A stretch of DNA of 19,634 bases, from positions 1 through 19,634 of the forward strand of contig WLNU01000009.1 of NCBI GenBank assembly GCA_009699645.1. The letters are read 5' to 3'. Position numbers and translations under genes: made by a program. Source of the stretch: Actinomycetota bacterium. GTDB taxonomy: Bacteria; Actinomycetota; Actinomycetes; Nanopelagicales; Nanopelagicaceae. Below the pieces are notes generated by a model, which was not told where the DNA came from, did not search any database, and saw nothing but the letters and a program-made list of their open reading frames with translations. Positions 14,064-19,634 of this stretch are shown here, piece by piece. Each line of letters starts with the position of its first letter. Position 1 is the stretch's first letter.

Positions 14064-16259
14064 ATGGAAATGCGATCATTCTCCGACTACTTACGTAGTA
14101 TTGATGACGCTGCCTTCTTATCCTTATTCAGTGCCCGCCCCGATCTAGTAACACCCGTACCCCCCGATATCGCCTCTCTTGCAGTACGCGCATGTTCTGC
14201 GCCAAGTTTGGCGCGGGCCATTGACTCACTTAATCAGTGGCAGTTTCAAGTCTTAGAGGCGGCTTGCACACTCACCGAGCCATTCACCCTTAAATCACTC
14301 GTTGCACTAACCGATAAAGCAGCAGCTGTAGCACTTGAGTATTTAATTTCTGTGGGACTTATCTATCCATCCGATGATGGCATGCGTCTTCCAACACAAT
14401 TACGCGATGTAATTGGTAACGAACCTGCAGGCCTTGGCCCTGTTTCGATAGCAAAACTTAAGCTCACCGAACTAGATAATGCTCCACTTGATGCAAAGAA
14501 AGTATTAGAGCGTCTCATTTGGGGACCACCACGTGGCAGTATTGGAGATATTAAGAATCCAGGGCCAGGTGTTACGTGGCTACTCGAGCGAAAGTTTTTG
14601 GTTCCACTCGATCAAAGAACGGTTATCTTGCCCCGTGAAGTAGCTATTTATCTGCGCGGCGGTAAAACACATAGAGAAAACTCAATCAATCCCCCAGTTT
14701 TAGCTGGTACTAAGCGGGACGAGCGCCAAGTAAACCTTGCAGCGATTGCAAATATCTCGACGGTACTGCGTTGGGTTGAAGAGCTATTAAATTTCTGGGC
14801 CGAGGAGCCGGCAGATGCCCTGCGCGCTGGTGGATTAGGTGTGCGAGATCTTAAAATAATCTCCAATCACCTTGGTGTAGATGAAACATGCACCGCCTTT
14901 ATTACTGAGTTGGCATATCTGACATCGCTCATCAGTGTCGATTCCGATGAGCGCATAATGCCTAGCAATAAGTTTGATATCTGGCTCATGCAGACACCAG
15001 CCGATCGTTGGCAGGTATTGGCATCGGCTTGGTTGATTACATCTCGCGTAAGCGGCTTAGTTGGTAGGGCGCAGGCAAAGAACGTTGCAGCATTAGGTCC
15101 TGAGCTCGACCGAGTCAACGCCTCACGTGTTCGGGCATTGACGCTTTCAATTCTGAATGAGAATCAATCTATTGCACCAGATGCGCCATCATTTATCGCA
15201 CTCATGAACTGGCGAGCACCGGTTAGACGCAACTCATCTCTGCAAGAAGAGCTCGCTACATGGACTCTGCGTGAGGCTGAGTGGTTGGGCATAAGCGGAC
15301 AGGGCGCAATCTCTAAATACGGAGTTGGCTTCTTAAATGGCGATGATCTCAACCTAATAAATGATGACCTGCCTAAAACCGTCGACCATATTCTTATTCA
15401 GAGCGATAACACTGCAATTGCACCAGGGCCACTTGAGCATGAGATTTCCCAGCAGTTAGCGATCATGGCAGAGATTGAAAGCCGTGGTGGTGCAACGGTT
15501 TATCGCTTTAGCGAAGCGACAATCCGTCGCGCGCTAGATCATGGCAAGACGGGCGATGAGATTAAGGCATTCCTTATCAAGACATCTAAAACGCCAATGC
15601 CACAGCCCCTTGAGTATTTAATCGCCGATGTTGCAAAGAAGCATGGCAAGTTACGTGTTGGAAATACCTCCTCATTTATTCGCTGTGAAGACACGGCACT
15701 TATCGCACAGATCATGAACGATAAAAAGTTAGAGGTGCTCGCACTTCGCCGTATCGCACCGGAAGTTGTTATCTGCGATCACGATGCCGCCGATACTATG
15801 CGAATTTTACGAGAATCTGGATACCTGCCAGCCGCCGAATCCGCTAACGGCTTAATGCTCAGCGGCCCGCGTAAAAATCGTGCGCTAACTAAGCCACGGC
15901 CTCCACGTGTTATTGGTGAGATTGAAGTTCCGAGTGAAGATTTATTCAACGCAGCAATCCGTGCTATTCGTACTGGTGAAAAATCTAGTCATAAGCAGAC
16001 ACGTTTGCGCCAGGTTGCAAGTGAGGCACTTGGCGCATTGCCACGCACCACCGCCAATGAAACTATGGATTTAGTAAATAGATTTATTCAAGAGGAGAAA
16101 TCACTCTCGATTGGATACGCCGATAATAATGGCTCGGTCACGCATCGAATTATCGATCCAATTCGGGTCAGCGCAGGGGCTTTAATAGCCCGCGATCATG
16201 CAACGGGTGAAGTTCAATCCTTCCGAATTCCACGCATCACCGGCGTAGCACCGTTATAG
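14064..16259 (+). CDS. Helicase-associated (XPB/Ssl2-like C-terminal domain) protein, Rv0862c type
   Basis: This 731-residue protein resembles the actinobacterial family annotated as helicase C-terminal/XPB-Ssl2-like domain protein, known in Mycobacterium tuberculosis as Rv0862c, which sits beside the XPB gene Rv0861c. The N-terminal third is helical and begins with a short FSDYLRSIDDAAFLSLFSAR segment typical of the family. The middle (about 440-600) contains ILIQSDNTAIAPGPLEHEIS, which matches my recollection of the Helicase_C_3 region. The end, SIGYADNNGSVTHRIIDPIR and following, resembles a WYL-like beta module. I find no Walker A or DEAH box, so it is not itself a helicase. Its function is unknown; a partner or regulator of XPB is an inference from linkage. 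M20 peptidase follows after nine bases. Confidence 0.85.
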   Translation: MEMRSFSDYLRSIDDAAFLSLFSARPDLVTPVPPDIASLAVRACSAPSLARAIDSLNQWQFQVLEAACTLTEPFTLKSLVALTDKAAAVALEYLISVGLIYPSDDGMRLPTQLRDVIGNEPAGLGPVSIAKLKLTELDNAPLDAKKVLERLIWGPPRGSIGDIKNPGPGVTWLLERKFLVPLDQRTVILPREVAIYLRGGKTHRENSINPPVLAGTKRDERQVNLAAIANISTVLRWVEELLNFWAEEPADALRAGGLGVRDLKIISNHLGVDETCTAFITELAYLTSLISVDSDERIMPSNKFDIWLMQTPADRWQVLASAWLITSRVSGLVGRAQAKNVAALGPELDRVNASRVRALTLSILNENQSIAPDAPSFIALMNWRAPVRRNSSLQEELATWTLREAEWLGISGQGAISKYGVGFLNGDDLNLINDDLPKTVDHILIQSDNTAIAPGPLEHEISQQLAIMAEIESRGGATVYRFSEATIRRALDHGKTGDEIKAFLIKTSKTPMPQPLEYLIADVAKKHGKLRVGNTSSFIRCEDTALIAQIMNDKKLEVLALRRIAPEVVICDHDAADTMRILRESGYLPAAESANGLMLSGPRKNRALTKPRPPRVIGEIEVPSEDLFNAAIRAIRTGEKSSHKQTRLRQVASEALGALPRTTANETMDLVNRFIQEEKSLSIGYADNNGSVTHRIIDPIRVSAGALIARDHATGEVQSFRIPRITGVAPL

Positions 16260-16262
16260 GAT
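16257..16262 (+). promoter_or_regulatory. Predicted -10 element overlapping the preceding stop codon
   Basis: TAGGAT begins at the TAG stop of the upstream gene and is followed by six bases and the ATG at 16269, as for the PLDc_N gene. The AGGA inside it could instead act as a weak Shine-Dalgarno seven bases before the start, so the two readings compete. Confidence 0.4.
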
Positions 16263-16268
16263 TAGCCC

Positions 16269-17330
16269 ATGTTGTCAGCGCTAGAAAAACTCGTCAGGTT
16301 GGAATCACCCACTGAAGATCTAGATGCGTGCCGCGCTGTAATTGAGCTAGCAAGCCAGATCGCACTCGATGTTCTTGGAACTCCCGCACAGATTCGTGAA
16401 GTAAATGGTCGCCCAGTTTTCTGGTGGGGGGCGCAGAATCCTGATGTCATTGTTCTTGCACATCTAGATACCGTCTGGCCCAAGGGCTCTTTCCAATCTT
16501 TATGGAGTATCAAAGAGAACGTTGCTAGCGGCCCTGGCATCTTCGATATGAAGGCCGGTTTTATTCAAGGCCTCTTTGCAATGAAGGGTATCGATGGCTC
16601 GGTAGCACTTGTTGCAACGAGTGATGAGGAGACAGGTAGCACAACGAGTAAAGAGTTTATTAAAGAGATCTCGGCAAAGGCTAAGGCTGTTTTAGTTGTA
16701 GAGGCCACCCTCAATGGCAAAGTAAAGACTGGTCGCAAAGGAACTGCGATGTATCAAGTAAAGATTCATGGCAAGGCATCACATGCAGGCCTAGAGCCAG
16801 AAAAGGGAGTTAACGCCACCGTAGAAATGGGCCATGCAATCCTTGCTATATCAGGCTTTGAAAATAAAGAGTTGGGCACAACCGTTGTGCCAACGATGCT
16901 GCGTTCGGGCAATACGACAAACACTGTTCCGGATTTAGCTGTACTCGATATCGATGTCCGTTCATTTTCTATGGCCGAACTACAGCGCGTAGATGCTGCC
17001 CTTCGAAATTTATCTGCAGTAAATTCTTCAGCAAGATACGAGATCACGGGAGGATTTAATCGTCCACCTCTTGAGACAACATCCACAATGGCCTTGTACG
17101 AGCGAGCAGAGAGAGTCGCAAAAGCTTTAGGTATGCCACCACTTGGCCATGCATCAGTCGGTGGTGCAAGTGATGGCAACTTCGCAGCTGCCGCTGGCGC
17201 ACAGGTTCTAGATGGCTTAGGTGCAGTTGGAGATGGTGCACACGCTGCACATGAGTGGGTGGATATCACAACTCTTGAAAACCGTAGCGCGCTTTTACAC
17301 GCACTCATCAGAGATATTCTCAATGACTGA
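16269..17330 (+). CDS. M20 family metallopeptidase, carboxypeptidase G2-like
   Basis: The 353-residue product has all the zinc-peptidase residues of the M20 family. H65 is in LAHLDTVWP with D67 beside it, D93 bridges the metals in GIFDMKAG, E120 and E121 in TSDEETGS supply base and ligand, E145 is in VVEATLNG, and the C-terminal histidine is in GAHAAHEWV. GRKGTAMYQVKIHGKASHAG begins the dimerisation domain; its histidine completes the active site in the dimer. GRKGTA and the single glutamate ligand at 145 favour the carboxypeptidase G2/ArgE-like branch over DapE. The substrate could be an N-acyl or gamma-linked amino acid or a small peptide; it cannot be read here. No signal peptide is seen, so it is probably cytoplasmic. 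It overlaps the XPB gene by eight bases. Confidence 0.93.
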   Translation: MLSALEKLVRLESPTEDLDACRAVIELASQIALDVLGTPAQIREVNGRPVFWWGAQNPDVIVLAHLDTVWPKGSFQSLWSIKENVASGPGIFDMKAGFIQGLFAMKGIDGSVALVATSDEETGSTTSKEFIKEISAKAKAVLVVEATLNGKVKTGRKGTAMYQVKIHGKASHAGLEPEKGVNATVEMGHAILAISGFENKELGTTVVPTMLRSGNTTNTVPDLAVLDIDVRSFSMAELQRVDAALRNLSAVNSSARYEITGGFNRPPLETTSTMALYERAERVAKALGMPPLGHASVGGASDGNFAAAAGAQVLDGLGAVGDGAHAAHEWVDITTLENRSALLHALIRDILND

Positions 17331-18972
17331 TGGCCCGTTAATCGTTCAAAGCGATAAGACTTTACTGCTCGATATCGATCACCCGCTTTCGACAGAGTGC
17401 CGTCGCGCAATCGCACCCTTTGCAGAGCTCGAGCGATCACCTGAGCATATTCACACCTATCGTTTAACCCCACTTGGATTATGGAATGCACGCGCTGCAG
17501 GCCACGATGCAGAACAAGTAATTGACACACTTATCAAATACTCGCGATATGCAGTACCGCACTCAATCTTGATCGATGTCGCCGAAACAATGTCACGCTA
17601 TGGCCGTCTGCGATTAGAGGCTGATCCAGTACATGGTTTGATCCTTGTTACAACTGATACTGCAGTTTTAGAAGAGGTTATCCGTGCTCGCAAGATTGCA
17701 CCTCTACTCGGTGCGCGTATCGATGCCGAAACAATTGCGGTACTACCGAGCCAACGTGGTGCGATTAAGCAATCATTACTGCGCTTAGGGTGGCCGGCCG
17801 AAGATTTTGCAGGCTACGTCGATGGTCAAGCACATCCAATCGAATTAGTACAAAAGGACTGGAAGATCCGCCCATATCAAGAGTTAGCTGCTGAAGGCTT
17901 CTGGCATGGAGGTTCAGGCGTTGTTGTTCTGCCATGCGGTGCCGGAAAAACAATCGTGGGTGCTGCAGCGATGGCACATGCAAAGGCAACAACTTTAATC
18001 TTGGTGACAAATACCATCGCCGCCCGCCAATGGCGTGAAGAGTTATTGAAACGCACCACACTTAATGAAGATGAGATTGGTGAGTACTCAGGCTCCAAGA
18101 AAGAGATTCGCCCTATAACCATTGCTACCTATCAAGTTATGACGAAGAAGAAGAATGGTGTGTACGCACATTTAGATCTCTTTGATACGCATGACTGGGG
18201 TTTGATTATCTACGACGAGGTTCACTTATTACCAGCGCCGATCTTTCGTTTTACCGCCGATATCCAATCCCGTAGGCGCTTAGGACTAACGGCAACGTTA
18301 GTACGCGAAGATGGCATGGAGGGCGAGGTCTTCTCTCTCATCGGTCCAAAGCGTTATGACGTGCCGTGGAAAGAGATTGAATCTCAGGGCTATATCGCAC
18401 CAGCTGAATGTATTGAAGTCCGCGTTAACTTAACCGAGGGCGAGCGATTGCTATATGCAACGGCCGAACCTGAAAACCGCTATCGCGCATGTGCAACAAC
18501 TCGCACTAAGCGAAATGTCGTCGAGGCTTTAGTTGAAAAACATGCAGGAGAGCAGGTTTTAGTCATCGGACAATATATCGATCAGTTAGACGATCTCTCT
18601 GAAACACTCGGTGTGCCATTAATTAAGGGCGATACTCCAATTAAAGAGCGCGAGATTCTCTTTAATAAGTTCAGAACTGGGGAGATCACCTGCTTAGTTG
18701 TCTCTAAAGTTGCAAACTTTTCAATTGACTTACCAGATGCAACTATTGCAATTCAAGTATCGGGCGCCTTTGGTAGCCGGCAGGAAGAGGCTCAACGCCT
18801 GGGCCGAATCCTTCGACCAAAGGCCGATGGGCGCAGTGCAAAGTTTTACTCTGTTATCTCTCGCGACACAATTGACCAAGACTTTGCACAAAACCGTCAA
18901 CGCTTTTTAGCCGAACAGGGCTATTCGTACAAAATTATCGACGCTGACGATGTCTTTCAAGGCAAGATCTAA
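17323..18972 (+). CDS. DNA repair helicase XPB (bacterial, superfamily 2)
   Basis: This is a 549-residue superfamily 2 helicase of the bacterial/archaeal XPB family, the ortholog of mycobacterial Rv0861c (542 residues), for which 3'-to-5' unwinding has been reported. An N-terminal domain of about 180 residues resembles the helicase-associated domain. Walker A is CGAGKT ending at K209-T210, the Walker B box is DEVH at 298-301, and the XPB-specific RED motif is R328-E329-D330. Motif VI is QRLGRILRPK around 491-500. The frame stays open 34 codons further upstream, but ATG 17323 is preferred: it gives a typical MTDGPLIVQSDKTLLLDIDH start and overlaps the M20 stop (ATGACTGA). The cellular role in bacteria is unsettled. 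Confidence 0.95.
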   Translation: MTDGPLIVQSDKTLLLDIDHPLSTECRRAIAPFAELERSPEHIHTYRLTPLGLWNARAAGHDAEQVIDTLIKYSRYAVPHSILIDVAETMSRYGRLRLEADPVHGLILVTTDTAVLEEVIRARKIAPLLGARIDAETIAVLPSQRGAIKQSLLRLGWPAEDFAGYVDGQAHPIELVQKDWKIRPYQELAAEGFWHGGSGVVVLPCGAGKTIVGAAAMAHAKATTLILVTNTIAARQWREELLKRTTLNEDEIGEYSGSKKEIRPITIATYQVMTKKKNGVYAHLDLFDTHDWGLIIYDEVHLLPAPIFRFTADIQSRRRLGLTATLVREDGMEGEVFSLIGPKRYDVPWKEIESQGYIAPAECIEVRVNLTEGERLLYATAEPENRYRACATTRTKRNVVEALVEKHAGEQVLVIGQYIDQLDDLSETLGVPLIKGDTPIKEREILFNKFRTGEITCLVVSKVANFSIDLPDATIAIQVSGAFGSRQEEAQRLGRILRPKADGRSAKFYSVISRDTIDQDFAQNRQRFLAEQGYSYKIIDADDVFQGKI

Positions 18973-19237
18973 AGCGCTCTGGATCTACTCGCCAGAAATC
19001 ATGGTGCTCTCCATCAATCTGAATAACTGGAACTTGCTCACCATAAAGTTTTTCTAGCTCTTGATCTCCATCTATGTATTTCTTTTCAATAGTAAAATCT
19101 AATTCAACCTTCATTGATTCGAGTGTCTCTATAGCAACTTCACAAAGATGGCAACCGTGCCTAGTAAATACGGTAACAATGCAGGCACTAACCCTGTCAG
19201 TTTCCTTTGAAAATTGACTATCTGCACTATCGACCAT
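18935..19237 (-). CDS. Glutaredoxin-like (DUF836-type) thiol protein
   Basis: The 100-residue protein has a single thioredoxin fold of the glutaredoxin-like DUF836 group. The redox motif is VFTRHGCHLCEVAIETL with C29 and C32, the cis-proline region is GEQVPVIQIDG, and a short acidic-basic helix follows. It is small, has no signal peptide and is presumably cytoplasmic. The first 15 residues (MVDSADSQFSKETDR) are an unusual lead; no better in-frame start is available closer to the fold. Its 3' end overlaps the 3' end of the XPB gene by 38 bases on the opposite strand. In mycobacteria a related small protein (Rv0508) lies near SerB1, so proximity to the HAD gene is an old neighbourhood. Its substrate is unknown. 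Confidence 0.88.
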   Translation of the reverse strand: MVDSADSQFSKETDRVSACIVTVFTRHGCHLCEVAIETLESMKVELDFTIEKKYIDGDQELEKLYGEQVPVIQIDGEHHDFWRVDPERFRSCLERHRQRR

Positions 19238-19249
19238 GATGAAATCATC
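19238..19249. repeat. Short inverted repeat immediately upstream of the glutaredoxin-like start
   Basis: GATGA-AA-TCATC is a perfect pair of 5-base arms around a 2-base centre, directly next to the ATG at 19237. A further TCATC follows in tandem (19250-19254). It sits in the 35-base divergent gap, where an operator could act, but arms this short can occur by chance. Confidence 0.3.
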
Positions 19250-19258
19250 TCATCTTGG

Positions 19259-19264
19259 TAGTGT
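19259..19264 (+). promoter_or_regulatory. Possible -10 element for the exported-protein gene
   Basis: TAGTGT lies eight bases before the ATG at 19273. No Shine-Dalgarno is present. A GTG inside it (19261) is also in frame and could be an alternative start. Confidence 0.3.
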
Positions 19265-19272
19265 TTGCGCTT

Positions 19273-19634
19273 ATGCGGGCCATCCACTTTAAGCATCTAC
19301 GAGTAGCGGTAATTCTGGCTGCCCTCGTTGGATCCTTGCTCAACGCTCCCTCTGCGCAAGCTCTCTTTCTAAAGATTCCTGGAACACAGTGGGGCCATAT
19401 ATATGCCGGAACAAATCCAGTAACAACAACTACTCCGCGACCAAAGTCTGCCGTCGGAGTTGCTAAATCTACATTCAATGTCACATACAACAACTTCCCC
19501 GACTGGGCTAAAAAAGAGGTCCAAGCAGCCGTCGATATTTGGTCTGCAAACTTTGCATCGAGCGTGCCAGTTAGCATTGATGCATCATGGGGGCGTTCGA
19601 GTTCGTGGGGAGTCCTTGGTAGTGCACGCCCAGT
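19273..19634 (+). CDS. Exported protein, N-terminal fragment, cut by window edge
   Basis: I read this frame directly; it remains open for 120 codons to the window end. It begins with a Sec signal peptide: basic residues (MRAIHFKHLR), a hydrophobic core VAVILAALVGSLL, and cleavage site APSAQA after about residue 30. After a threonine- and proline-rich linker (VTTTTPRP) the mature part reads FNVTYNNFPDWAKKEVQAAV and then DIWSANFASSVPVSIDASWG. That pattern, a beta strand followed by a helix with an AxDIW core and SSVPV, resembles the N-terminal region of secreted zinc-metalloprotease-like proteins, but no HExxH lies in the visible part. The function is therefore open. It is divergent from the glutaredoxin-like gene. 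A longer open frame on the opposite strand here is a shadow. Confidence 0.8.
   Translation, partial: MRAIHFKHLRVAVILAALVGSLLNAPSAQALFLKIPGTQWGHIYAGTNPVTTTTPRPKSAVGVAKSTFNVTYNNFPDWAKKEVQAAVDIWSANFASSVPVSIDASWGRSSSWGVLGSARP

Noticed and set aside
17221..17322. 34-residue N-terminal extension of XPB
   Set aside because: It is within the M20 coding region and has no family resemblance; ATG 17323 gives the expected length and start.
16766..17530. 254-codon open frame on the minus strand
   Set aside because: It is antisense to the M20 and XPB genes, is low in complexity (serine-, alanine- and arginine-rich) and has no recognisable domain; a shadow of codon usage.
19245..19577. 110-codon open frame on the minus strand
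   Set aside because: The plus strand of the same stretch encodes a clear signal peptide and ordered protein; the minus frame shows nothing recognisable.
1..19634. tRNA, rRNA, CRISPR array, insertion sequence, prophage or toxin-antitoxin genes
   Set aside because: I saw no cloverleaf, spaced repeats, transposase or integrase motifs, or small gene pairs; almost every base is in a recognisable housekeeping gene.

Overview
This window looks like chromosome from a small-genome actinobacterium, most likely a freshwater acI / Nanopelagicales-type lineage. Four things support this. (1) Gene content and order follow the actinobacterial pattern: NADH dehydrogenase, menaquinone synthesis, System II cytochrome c maturation, a HAD-IB phosphatase, a glutaredoxin-like protein, and a bacterial XPB helicase paired with an Rv0862c-like protein. 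(2) Hand counts on sampled 60-base lines give roughly 42-52% G+C over most of the window, low for the phylum. (3) Spacing is extreme: most neighbours abut or overlap by 0-10 bases, and no gap exceeds about 60 bases, so there is no gene-free stretch over 300 bases. (4) Several genes lack a Shine-Dalgarno and instead carry TANNNT about 6 bases before the start codon, the signature of leaderless actinobacterial transcripts. The lineage assignment itself is inference.

Layout. 1-697 (minus): nuoB (cut by the window edge) and nuoA, the promoter-proximal end of the complex I operon. 738-1430 (minus): menG. 1491-3306 (plus): bioY then menF. 3303-6727 (minus): menB-menC-menD. 6769-8954 (plus): menE-menA and a small PLDc_N membrane protein. 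8951-13205 (minus): a five-gene run, histidine phosphatase, ResA-like lipoprotein, CcdA, ResB and CcsA, that matures cytochrome c. 13256-18972 (plus): HAD-IB phosphatase, an XPB/Ssl2-like C-terminal domain protein (Rv0862c type), an M20 peptidase and XPB helicase. 18935-19237 (minus): glutaredoxin-like protein. 19273-end (plus): the N-terminal part of an exported protein.

How it fits together. Complex I reduces menaquinone. MenF, MenD, MenC, MenE, MenB, MenA and MenG build that quinone from chorismate; no menH or DHNA-CoA thioesterase is present here. The CcdA/ResA/ResB/CcsA block attaches heme to apocytochromes that later carry the electrons. About 13 kb is therefore one electron-transport assembly neighbourhood. 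The XPB block is a separate DNA-processing neighbourhood. I found no tRNA, rRNA, CRISPR array, insertion sequence or prophage gene. I do not see a clearly new multi-gene system. The most interesting signals are the promoter layout, the MenB subtype, a high-G+C menG, bioY inside the men cluster, and a peptidase sandwiched between XPB and its usual partner.
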